Source: Trachythela sp. YZ-2020 (taxonomy: Eukaryota; Cnidaria; Anthozoa; Malacalcyonacea; Clavulariidae). From it: a DNA stretch of 64,000 nucleotides. A program made the position numbers and the translations under genes. Positions within the stretch are counted from its first letter, which is position 1. Each line of letters opens with the position of its first letter. The stretch lies in contig JADLSH010000252.1 in the NCBI GenBank assembly GCA_016169945.1, positions 1-64,000 on the forward strand, written 5' to 3'. The notes beneath the pieces were generated by a model. The model made no database searches, had not been told where the DNA came from, and saw only the letters and a list, made by a program, of their open reading frames with translations. Positions 34,884 through 44,297 of the stretch are shown piece after piece.

Positions 34884-35932
34884 AGGGTTGACTCTTTAAA
34901 AATGGGGTTTTATCCGAAAATTTGGATAAAGAGGCGTGGTGAGTGAGAGGTTCAAGTGGTAAGGAAGAGCGTGAGTGTACGTTGACATATGTTTGTTATT
35001 TTATAGCAACTAGTTAGGGTTTCACAAGTTGTGAAATTGCTGTGATTTCAATTGGCTAACCTTTTTAGATTTTTTCCAGCATTTTTTTCCAGCACCAGAA
35101 ATATTAGATTAACCATAAATAGGTTTTCTAATAAAAACAATTTCTTGTCATGTACACTCGTGCAATTCCTTCTAAATAGCAATATTTTTTTAATGGGAAC
35201 AATATCAATATATTACATGACATTGTACAAATCAAGGTAATTCTGTATTTCTGTTATAAATAGATGCATGTACTGATACCAATTTTGTGACTAATTATTC
35301 AAATTAAAATTGCTGCAACTGTGTGTCAGCCATTGTGAAACTAATGATATCTTTTGCTAGTAAACAAAACTAATTTCTGAGTGACCAATTTACCTTCGCT
35401 ACAGTAGCCATGCAATGTTGCAATGTTACAAATAGTTATATCAAACTCTCACTGTACAGAATATTTTGTTTGAAAACAACAAAAATTCACACAGAAATAA
35501 AACAAGATATATATATATTTTTTCAAATTAATCAAAGGTCCCATAATAACTTGCCTCTTATTCATATATTTCATGATGGGTATATTAAGTAAAAATCTGC
35601 ATATAAAAAACATTTCTCTAACTCTGCCTGTGGTGGTTCTTTTACAAGATGGTCCTTTATAAAAACAAGTATCCATGCTTTGCTCCTTTGGTCAGGACCC
35701 ACGGTCCTGCGATTCCGGTGCTACTGTTGCATTTTTCGCAACTGTTCCTGGTTAGGTCTTAAATTGTGTATATATCTACTCACTTGGATTATCCACCAAA
35801 CCCAGTATTCTAGTCCAACCAAGTAAAGTGCAAAAAAATATTTGAAGTTTAATAATAAGTTATTAAATAATATCAACAAATAGGTGAAAGTATGCAATCA
35901 CCCCATGGTATGTTCAGTGTTTTGCTTTATAT
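34884..35932. other. Intergenic, nothing recognised
   Basis: AT-rich interval between two convergent genes, presumably holding their 3' UTRs. No repeat or RNA signal that I can support. Confidence 0.4.
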
Positions 35933-36222
35933 TTATTCACTATGTGAAGGTGGTGGTGGTAAACTTTCTGCCGGTTTTAAATGTGCTGTTCTGACACTTA
36001 GTTGGCCACGTTGCGGGATGACAGCTCTATTTGCCACAAAAACTCCAGGATCAGCTCGCCTCGAAATATGTACACGATCCTGACGTTCTTCTCCACTGCT
36101 AGAGGGTACGTCAAAATATTGTAAGAAACCGTCGCTGTATCGGTCGTTGGATCCAGTGTAGTAGTAAAACTCACCTACACTCTGCTTCCTCTTTCCTGTC
36201 AATACAGTGTACGTCAAACCTG
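35933..36222 (-). pseudogene. 3' part of an exon split by the gypsy element
   Basis: On the minus strand it reads LTYTVLTGKRKQSVGEF and on to a stop at 35,933, ending in a Pro-rich tail. Its 5' continuation is at 40,382-40,700 on the other side of the LTR element. Removing the element and one 5-bp duplication (ACCTG) restores a continuous reading frame across the site. The protein family is not recognised. Confidence 0.7.
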
Positions 36223-36401
36223 TGTAATGTAATGCATGCTAATTAATATATTGTAATTATGATAATTATGTAGTTAGAGCCCAGTCTCCAGTGCTGCTAT
36301 AAAGAAGCAGCCATCTTGAATTTATGTAATCTTGTTAGCTAATATAGTGAATACAATCCTTCACAATCCAGGACTCACAGAACACATCAATATATGTTAC
36401 A
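36223..36401 (+). repeat. 5' LTR of the gypsy element
   Basis: 179 bp, TG...CA ends. Differs from the 3' LTR at two positions near 36,354 and 36,364 (A versus G). Confidence 0.95.
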
Positions 36402-36429
36402 TGGTGGCAGCGGTGGGTGAAACACAGTT

Positions 36430-39400
36430 ATGGCTGAATTTCTAGCTCTAAATAAACCACCAGTGTTAGTAATGGATTTACGAGCTAGTGAAAATTGGAA
36501 AAGATTTAAACAAAAATATGAAATTTATGTCATAGCCACTGGTATTCATGCGAAGTCGAAGAAAGTCCAAGCTGCAGTACTCAAAAATCTGATAGGAGAT
36601 GAAGCAGTTGAGAAGTTGGAGTCGCTAGAATTCGCAGAAACCGAAGACAAAGACGATACGAAAGTCTTAATCGAGAAAATGGACGAATATCTAAAGCCAC
36701 TGAAAAACACAACCTACGAAAGACACGTTTTCTTCACAAGAAAGCAAGGTATGTCAGAAAATATCGATGCTTACGTTACAGCCTTAAAGTTAAAAGCTAA
36801 GGATTGTGAATTTGGTGATTTAAAAGACGAACTTGTTCGAGATGTATTAATTTGTGGAATACGTAGTGACTCAGTTAGAGGTAGACTACTAAGAGAAGCA
36901 GCTACTTTGACACTTACAAAGGCAGTAGACATATGTAGAGCAACAGAACTAGCAGAAATTCAAATTAAGTCCTTATCAAGTACTAATAAAGAGCTGGGAG
37001 CAGATATGCTTGGACGACAGCAGAGAAGAAAGCCAAAGAATATCAAACAAGCCCAGCAATATGAAGAATCGAAAGCTCTTCAATGTGGAAAGTGTGGAAG
37101 AAAGCATAAGAAAAAAGAATGCCCTGCATATAGAAAAAAGTGTCATTACTGCCAGAAACCGAATCACTTCGAGAAGATGTGCCGACAGAAAAATAAGCCT
37201 GGCAAAGTACACGAAGTTGAAGAAGAGATAGACGAGCCATTCTATGTTGGAACACTTGAAGTCGTCGATGAAATCAAGGTAGATAATCTCGAAGAGTGGT
37301 GGGTCAATGCTAAAGTCAATAACAAGTCTATAAAGCTGAAGATTGACACTGGAGCAAAATGCAATGTTCTACCTGTGAATCACTACAAACGACTGGACCT
37401 ACCACCAATCCAAAAGAGAAAGGTAAAGTTGGTGAGCTTTTGTAAAACCAAGATTGAACCATTGGGGGAAGTTACAGTTCCATTAGTGTATAAAGATAAA
37501 GAATACAATCTTCAGTTCTATGTGGTTGATCGAGAAGATGTACCCCCTCTGCTAAGCCTGAAGACAAGTGCTGAAGAAATGGAGCTGGTGCAACGAATCG
37601 ACACAGTGTCGGCCAGATCGTTAATAACCGTGCCAGAAGTACCACAAACCAAGGAAATTGCTCGTGGTCTTAAACCAGAAGATATTTTTGAGCAGTATAA
37701 AGATCTATTTGATTGGCTAGGGTGTTTACCTGGCGAACACAAGATCAAGTTAAAGCCTGAAGCAGTACCTGTAATACACCCACCCCGGAAAGTACCAGTT
37801 GCATTACAGACACAAGTAAAGACTGAACTTGAACGAATGGAGAAGCTTCAAGTTATAGAACCAGTGAGTGAAGCAACTGAATGGGTTTCCAGCATGGTGA
37901 CCGTGGTTAAACCAGGAAAAGTACGCATTTGTCTTGATCCGAAAAACCTGAATGCTGCAGTTATGAGAGAACATTACCCAATGTTGACAATAGAAGAAGT
38001 TGTTGCAAAGTTGTCAAAAGCAAGAGTGTTCAGTGTTCTAGATGCAAGTTCAGGGTTCTGGCAAATAAGATTTATTGGAACAATCCGGTATTTGGCAAAG
38101 TTTATTCCATCCCTAAGCCAGACCATGGAACCACTACGAGAGCTCCTTAAGAAGAGTAACAGATGGGAGTGGAGTAATCAACACCAGAAATCATTTGATG
38201 AGTTGAAAAAGAAATGTACAGAGTATCCCGTACTAAAGTATTTTGATGAATCAAAACCTGTTCGACTCTCAGTAGATGCAAGTCAGAACGGACTCGGTGC
38301 AGTATGTTTACAAGATGAACTTCCAGTAGCTTATGCGAGCAGATCACTCACGGCGGTTGAAAGAAGGTATGCTCAGATTGAGAAAGAGTTATTAGCAGTA
38401 GTCAACGGTTGTCAGAAATTCCACCATTATATTTATGGGAAGAAGGTCATTGTGGAAACGGATCACAAACTTTTGGAAAACATCAATAAGAAACCATTGC
38501 CAGATGCACTCCCGAGATTGCAGAAGATGCTGCTGAAGTTGCAGAAGTATGACATACAGCTTGAATACAAACCAGGAAAGTTGTTGTATTTAGCAGATAC
38601 GCTGTCTAGAGCTCACTCAAAAGATACGGAAATACAGGAGACAGAAGAAGAATTTGAAGTGTCCGTAATCTTACCAATGTCCCAAGAGAGACTATTGCAA
38701 CTGAAACGTCCCACTGAAGATGATCCTTCTCTTACAGAGATCAAGAAGGTAGTTTTGGAAGGATGGCCTAACCACAGATCAGAAGTTGATAGAAGAATAA
38801 CAGCTTATTGGGACTTCCAAGAACAAATTTCAATACACGATGGAGTGTTGTTCAAAGGCGAACGAGTCATTGTACCGGATGAGTTGCGACCTGCCATGAT
38901 GCAAAGAGTACATCAAGCACACCAAGGTGCCGAAGCCTGTAAGAGACGAGCAAGAGAATTACTTTATTGGCCCGGAATGAACCAGGATATCGAAGAAGTG
39001 GTCAGAAAATGTAGTGTATGCAATTTACACTCTAGAAGTCAGTGCAAAGAGCCGTTGAAACCTCATGAAGTGCCAGATTTACCGTGGAAGAAAGTGGGAG
39101 CAGACTTGTGTTGCTTTGACGGTCGTGATTATCTGGTCCTTGTAGACTATTACAGTTTCTGGTTTGAAGTCGAGTTGTTGAAAACTACAACGTCTAATGC
39201 TGTGGTTACAGTAATGAAGTCACAATTTGCCAGATATGGAGTTCCTGAAGAACTTATTAGTGATAATTGCCCGCAGTTCCGTTCACAAGAGTTTGAAGAA
39301 TTTGCCAAGTCTTGGAGCTTCGCTCAAACTACAAGTAGCCCTTATTATCCCCAGTCCAATGGAATGGTGGAAAGAGCAGTACAAGTGGCCAAGAGAATTT

Positions 39401-40032
39401 TGAAAAGGGCTAAAGAAGATGATTCAGATCCATATCTAGCGATGTTGAATGCAAGAAATACGCCACGAGATAGCACTGTTGGTAGTCCTGCACAAAGGTT
39501 GCACTCGAGGAGATTAAGGACGGTATTACCAATAACAAAGGAACTCTTAAAACCACAAATGGTTGATAACACCGAGGTTCAACGAAGGCTGGAAAATTAC
39601 AAGAGACGACAGAAATTCTACTTTGATCGAAAGGCTAAACCGTTACCTCCGCTGCAAGAACAAGATGTCGTAAGAATAAAGTCAAAGAATGCGAAGTTCG
39701 ATTCTAAGGCTGTTGTTGAAAGTACGACTAAATATCCTCGGTCATATTTAGTGCGAAAGTCGGACAGAACTTTGTTAAGAAGAAACCGGAAAGATTTACT
39801 CAAAGTTAAAGAACAACTGGCATTACCAGCACCAGACTTCGTGGGTGATTGTGTGGTTCCTTCTGAAGCAGTTCCACAAAGTCCAGAAGTTGCGCATAAC
39901 AGACAGTCGAATGTCGTTCAATTGCCAAAGAACGCTGAGAGTGCTAGACGTCCTACCGAAGAACGTGTTCAGACAACCAGAAGCGGACGGGTTGTTAGGA
40001 AGCCACAGTACCTTAAGGACTATGTGCAATAG
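36430..40032 (+). CDS. Gypsy gag-pol polyprotein, open but lacking the RT active-site region
   Basis: A 1,200-residue fused gag-pol. Domains in order: gag (about 1-210), two CCHC-like zinc knuckles (about 217-251), aspartic protease with KIDTGAKC (about 302-309), the start of reverse transcriptase (about 440-545), RNase H with VDASQNGLG (about 612), the HHCC zinc finger of integrase (about 827-870) and the integrase core with its D, D and E near 890, 943 and 979. At about residue 546 the RT jumps in frame from DASSGFWQI to a segment that normally lies after the palm. The YxDD catalytic motif is therefore absent, although the frame stays open. The order RT-RNase H-integrase defines Ty3/gypsy. 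This copy should be unable to reverse-transcribe by itself and may be mobilised in trans. Confidence 0.92.
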   Translation: MAEFLALNKPPVLVMDLRASENWKRFKQKYEIYVIATGIHAKSKKVQAAVLKNLIGDEAVEKLESLEFAETEDKDDTKVLIEKMDEYLKPLKNTTYERHVFFTRKQGMSENIDAYVTALKLKAKDCEFGDLKDELVRDVLICGIRSDSVRGRLLREAATLTLTKAVDICRATELAEIQIKSLSSTNKELGADMLGRQQRRKPKNIKQAQQYEESKALQCGKCGRKHKKKECPAYRKKCHYCQKPNHFEKMCRQKNKPGKVHEVEEEIDEPFYVGTLEVVDEIKVDNLEEWWVNAKVNNKSIKLKIDTGAKCNVLPVNHYKRLDLPPIQKRKVKLVSFCKTKIEPLGEVTVPLVYKDKEYNLQFYVVDREDVPPLLSLKTSAEEMELVQRIDTVSARSLITVPEVPQTKEIARGLKPEDIFEQYKDLFDWLGCLPGEHKIKLKPEAVPVIHPPRKVPVALQTQVKTELERMEKLQVIEPVSEATEWVSSMVTVVKPGKVRICLDPKNLNAAVMREHYPMLTIEEVVAKLSKARVFSVLDASSGFWQIRFIGTIRYLAKFIPSLSQTMEPLRELLKKSNRWEWSNQHQKSFDELKKKCTEYPVLKYFDESKPVRLSVDASQNGLGAVCLQDELPVAYASRSLTAVERRYAQIEKELLAVVNGCQKFHHYIYGKKVIVETDHKLLENINKKPLPDALPRLQKMLLKLQKYDIQLEYKPGKLLYLADTLSRAHSKDTEIQETEEEFEVSVILPMSQERLLQLKRPTEDDPSLTEIKKVVLEGWPNHRSEVDRRITAYWDFQEQISIHDGVLFKGERVIVPDELRPAMMQRVHQAHQGAEACKRRARELLYWPGMNQDIEEVVRKCSVCNLHSRSQCKEPLKPHEVPDLPWKKVGADLCCFDGRDYLVLVDYYSFWFEVELLKTTTSNAVVTVMKSQFARYGVPEELISDNCPQFRSQEFEEFAKSWSFAQTTSSPYYPQSNGMVERAVQVAKRILKRAKEDDSDPYLAMLNARNTPRDSTVGSPAQRLHSRRLRTVLPITKELLKPQMVDNTEVQRRLENYKRRQKFYFDRKAKPLPPLQEQDVVRIKSKNAKFDSKAVVESTTKYPRSYLVRKSDRTLLRRNRKDLLKVKEQLALPAPDFVGDCVVPSEAVPQSPEVAHNRQSNVVQLPKNAESARRPTEERVQTTRSGRVVRKPQYLKDYVQ

Positions 40033-40040
40033 GCAATAGC

Positions 40041-40131
40041 TATGAACTATTAGCAATTAAAATCTATAAACTATTAGCAATTAAAATCTATGAACTATTA
40101 GCAATTAAAATCTATGAACTATTAGCAATTA
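40041..40131 (+). repeat. 23-bp tandem repeat downstream of gag-pol
   Basis: Four near-perfect units containing AACTATTAGCAATTAAAATC lie between the stop codon and the purine tract of the gypsy element. Followed by an A-rich stretch. Confidence 0.9.
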
Positions 40132-40202
40132 ACTTTTATATAATTTAAAAAAACAAAAAACAAAAAAAACAAAAACTTTTGTTTATTCTAGAAAGAGGAG
40201 GA

Positions 40203-40381
40203 TGTAATGTAATGCATGCTAATTAATATATTGTAATTATGATAATTATGTAGTTAGAGCCCAGTCTCCAGTGCTGCTATAAAGAAGCAGCCATCTTGAA
40301 TTTATGTAATCTTGTTAGCTAATATAGTGAATGCAATCCTTCGCAATCCAGGACTCACAGAACACATCAATATATGTTACA
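40203..40381 (+). repeat. 3' LTR of the gypsy element
   Basis: 179 bp, matching 36,223-36,401 except for two positions. Followed by the target duplication ACCTG. Confidence 0.95.
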
Positions 40382-40700
40382 ACCTGTACGAGGATCGTTC
40401 ATAGCCTTCACAAATACTTGGAGATCCACGTTCGGGATGTGCCCCTTTCCCAAACTTCCACCAATCCTCTTCAGCACATGGTTATGGTCTTCACGTTCAT
40501 GTTGAGGCTCCCCTGTTCTTTCACTTACCTCTGGCACATACAAATAATCTAGGAAGTTAATACCTTGCTCACAGTACATTAGACTGCTGTACTTAAGAAC
40601 ACGAACAGGAATAGCATACGGTTTGAAATTTCTTAACTCATTACTTACCATGAATATCAGTATGTGAGATGCTGCTACTCGTGTCTTTGAAGTAATGCCT
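40382..40700 (-). pseudogene. 5' part of the exon split by the gypsy element
   Basis: The exon appears to open after TTTAATGTTTAAG near 40,700 and reads through FKPYAIPVRVLKYSSLMYC and a GGSLGKGHIPNVDLQVF stretch to MNDPRTG at the LTR boundary. It continues at 36,222. Family unknown. It may belong to the same gene as the exons at 41,011-42,115. Confidence 0.65.
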
Positions 40701-41010
40701 TAAACATTAAAATAACTTAATCAGAACATATAACTGCTATTAAATACTATACAGTATGGTAAATTTTAACTAAAAATGAATGAAGTGATGTTCATGAAAC
40801 GTTTCAACAACATTTTCATGAAGTACTTGTCAAGACAAAATGAGCTTTGTTGTAAAGCTCAACATTTGATTAGAAATGTTTCCAACCTTGGTGTTATATA
40901 TTACTCAAAGCATAGCTAAACCTCCATTCAACCGTGGAATCCCATAACACAGTCACATAAATTTACAGTCTATGAAAACCTCACTTTAGTACTATATACC
41001 TAGTAATTAT

Positions 41011-42115
41011 TTACATAGACTGGCCAGAGTTTCTCCAATGTTTAATGAATGGTTGACACCACTGTCGATGATGCTGATAATATTTTCCAGTGACTGCGAA
41101 AAGGACACATTCTTCGCCAGCAACTTGCCGTACTCCTCTACTTTCCACGCACATGCAAACAATGCTTTCTCCGTAGCGTTGCCCGTCTCCTGGATGCTCT
41201 TGTACTCCTAGCTTTTTTGCATCTTCATAACCTGACCTCAGGAACTCTTTCTCCCTGGATAGCATTGAGCACATTGCTTCAAGGTCTTCTTTGATGTCAT
41301 CAGAGGAGGTCCTGACGTTCAACCCAATACTGCGGACAAACTCAAGGTATTTTATGTATTTGGAATACTTACCTTTCAACTCACCATCTCCAAGATCTAC
41401 ATCACCTGACCATTCATTCCTCATGGATTCTCTGAGTCCCTCTTGGATATCAGTACCATCAGCTTTCAACCACCACCTTCCAGTTGGATGGGTTTCATGA
41501 AGGAAATTCAATGCAGATGTCTGTAAAATGTCAAAATCGATTTGGTTTTACATTTATATTTCATTTCTTTATCTAAAATGCATTCACTATTATATCAGTA
41601 TGTACCTGAATGTCAGTGTCTTTGCTAAACTCATAGTCCTTGTTCATCCTTCGAATTGTTCGAGCCGCAATATTGTTCTTAGCCTGCAAGATAAATAAAG
41701 AATATTACATATATGTTATTCACTGCAATTTACTCATTACTGTTACTTACATTATACTGAGAACATCTGGACATTGGCACAGTAATATACTTTTAATTAC
41801 CTTTAATGGATCTCCTTTTATGGTCCTACCAGTCTTCATGACATCCCCAGCAGTTGTATCTTTCACATTCTCCAATGCTGGTAATGGGTTTTCCATCTTA
41901 CCATAGGTGACTCTGATCCAAATGTTTCTTGCAGTGCTTGGCTAATAATATCTAAACATAATGAAGAATCGTTAGTAACAGACACATGTTCATTTTCAAT
42001 CTCATAGGACCACATTGGCCCCAGGTGTATTGATGCCCACTTGTTCCCAAACAAGGTATACATTGATTGACACCAGGATCGGTAGTCGTCTGGAGCTTGA
42101 AGGTTGGAAACGTTG
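41011..42115 (-). CDS. Uncharacterised multi-exon gene, minus strand
   Basis: Readable exons: about 42,115-41,900 (after the acceptor TTTTTTGCATCAG; contains GNKWASIHLGPMWSYEIEN); about 41,905-41,803 (MENPLPALENVKDTTAGD, ending at GTAATT); 41,682-41,605 (acceptor TATCTTGCAG, NNIAARTIRRMNKDYEF, donor GTACATA); and 41,521-41,011 (acceptor TTTTACAG, HPTGRWWLKADGTDIQEGLR, to a stop). The link between the first two pieces needs a one-base shift or an unseen splice. The last exon has a GDVDLGDGELKGKY stretch and a C-terminal helical, Cys-containing part. I recall similar GRWWLKADGTD proteins as unnamed families in cnidarian gene sets, but no function. No signal peptide or membrane segment seen. Not present in copy A. 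Confidence 0.5.
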
Positions 42116-42245
42116 TCTGATGCAAAAAAACTTCAGATTATGGGCAATAAGACCAAAAGGCATCCTATCCAATGGCATTCTAGGAACATCACCTCCATGG
42201 CGTATTGGCGTTGTTCCCCAAAGCATCGAGCAGCATGATGGATAA

Positions 42246-42690
42246 GATTTAAAGCTCAGAGATTTGTTTCGATATTTTTGTAAAAATTATGAAAATCGAA
42301 CCATACGAACTCCAGATATTTTAGTTTGAAGATTGTAAACAGATGCGAAGTTGAGTCATCATGAAGCGATAACCTGACCAACTTTAAAGGTTAAAAATAT
42401 CGTTTACCTGAGAAATTTTTGTAGATATCGCCAGTTATTTTATATTACTAAGGCTCCGCTTTGATTTTAATAAATAAAATTTAAATATTCATATATTTTT
42501 CGAGTGTATTTGCGTCCAATGCAAATTAGATAGCCAAATATCTTCACGAACACGATGCGAAAATACAGCGATTTCATTGGTCGAGATATTCACGTGACAG
42601 CTGTCCAACTTCCTCTGGAATAGAGGGGTTGCCTGCCTCATGTCTAAATAAGCCTCTCGGTTATTACATTAACTGATATTTTATAAAGTC
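42246..42690. other. Non-coding, nothing recognised
   Basis: AT-rich stretch upstream of the uncharacterised minus-strand gene; a promoter may lie here but no element is recognisable. Confidence 0.35.
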
Positions 42691-43048
42691 GGGATAAATC
42701 AGGAGGTTAATTAAGCTACAATCCTGAATGGACATAAGTGGTTGAAATTCCCTTTCCGTCTATGGAAAATTCGCATACCCTTATGATAAATATCCTGTAA
42801 AATGATGTTGCGTTTCTTATTTGCCCCCATTCCACAACTCAACGTTGAGCTTGTGCCATGGTAAATTGTCAATAGTTGTTTCGAGGTGGTACACTTCATT
42901 GAACTGGGCAAGAGGAGGTCACAAATTTTGTTTCCTGAGTGCACACTAACTTTGCAATATTGCCAGATTCAAACATGTACATGCATAAACAATTTTACAA
43001 TAATGCGAACGTCGCGAATGTTTTCGCCCTAGATAAAAGATATATATG

Positions 43049-43188
43049 TTATTTACCGGTTGCGAGGTCCGGATGAGAAAAACTGTGCCCGAGGTCTTGA
43101 AAACGGCCCCAGCCCGGAGGGCGAGGGACGTTTTCAAGACCGAGGGCACAGTTTTTCTCATCCGGACCGACGCTGCCGGTAAATAACG
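43049..43188. repeat. Large hairpin (inverted repeat) of about 140 bp
   Basis: The left arm contains GTCCGGATGAGAAAAACTG and CGAGGTCTTGAAAACG. The right arm is its reverse complement, with outer ends TTATTTACCGG and CCGGTAAATAA. The loop is GC-rich, about 15 bp. Confidence 0.9.
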
Positions 43189-44055
43189 TGTTTATTTTTT
43201 ATCATAGGTAAAATTTAAGAATTTATTAAAATTGAAAATTCCAGTGTAGCGAAATAATTTGAGATCAGTGCACTTGTGAATTCAAAGCGAGGCTGACAAA
43301 ACTTGAACGTTAAAAGAAAACACGAAGACGAAAACTCAAGAAAACTGGCAAGAAACTCACAAAAAACCATAGTTTCTGTAAAAATGTACACGATATTTTT
43401 AAATATGGCAGTAGAAAGCATAGGAATGAAAGGTTTTGGCCTGGTTTTCCGGTATTCCGTGTCTCTTCGACAAGGATATCTTCGTGTTTACTTGCTTTGG
43501 CCATAAAAAACTCATAAAGTTAATCATGCAGTGAATGCATGTGTTTTGACCTCGATCAACGCTTTCTAGTACTAAAACTGGACAATGAACAAGGTATGCT
43601 GTAATTTTTTTCTGGTCATTTCACGGTAAAAAAACATATAGCCTCAACTTTGTTTGCCAAGGGCCACGGCTTTAATTTATTTTTTGTTTACAATATGTAT
43701 ACGAAAAGTACTTTAACAAATGGGCAGAAAAATCATGTTTTCACTACAGTTGGCCCATATTTTTAAGTTTTATGTACGGAGAAAAGTTTTTTCTTCTATG
43801 ATATCTGTTTAAACTGAATTTTTTTAACTTTAATGTGGCCAAATACTGAAATACATGAGCAATAAAACAAATGTATTAGTTTTAATACACGAGCATTTAA
43901 AACAAATGTATTAGTTTTCTCGACGCATCGTGCTTAGTATGAAGCCTTTGGAGTTGATGCAATTTATTTTTGTACTCTAACTATCGTTAGGCTAACTTTT
44001 TGGGTAGATTTTTTAATCTAAAAATTGTTTCACTCCTGTGTTTTGTCGCGTAATC

Positions 44056-44114
44056 CAGAGCGGGCCGGATGAGTTTCAGAGCGGGCCGGATGAGTTTCAG
44101 AGCGGGCCGGATGC
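44056..44114. repeat. 21-bp tandem repeat, 2.8 units
   Basis: Unit contains CAGAGCGGGCCGGATGAGTT, two full and one partial copy. Confidence 0.9.
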
Positions 44115-44297
44115 AAAATTCCGGACCGCTCTGAAACGCTCGCTAGCCAATCAGATTGCTTTATTTTCATAGATAAAAAATAAATGCCGTTATGTTCACA
44201 GTTTACTCATCTAAGTTTGCTTTATTAATATCAACGGCCTGGTATCCCAGGACATAACCACACCCCAAAGGTCATATTTCCTGCGAAGTTTATTTAA

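Larger units (their letters stand above)
36223..40381 (+). mobile_element. Ty3/gypsy LTR retrotransposon, 4.16 kb, recent
   Basis: Two 179-bp LTRs starting TGTAATG and ending TTACA are flanked by the 5-bp target duplication ACCTG. I count two differences between the LTRs, so the insertion is young. A presumed primer-binding site begins TGGTGGCAG right after the left LTR. The purine tract AGAAAGAGGAGGA lies just before the right LTR. There is a single gag-pol frame and no env. The element sits antisense inside a host exon. Confidence 0.95.
43047..44185. mobile_element. 1.1-kb insertion with hairpin left end and GGCCGGATGAG repeats
   Basis: Copy A runs straight from AGATAAAAGGTATGCC to TTATGTTCACAG, where copy B has this extra DNA. 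The left end is a large hairpin (43,049-43,188). The right end has a short tandem repeat (44,056-44,114) and the word CCGGACCGCTCTG. The class is unknown. The ends share GGTCCGGAT-like words in opposite orientation, suggesting a TIR element. Confidence 0.55.
42695..44293. repeat. Segmental duplication block B2 with an insertion
   Basis: 42,695-43,045 and 44,186-44,293 together match 2,555-3,005. The intervening 1.1 kb is absent from copy A. No gene. Confidence 0.75.
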
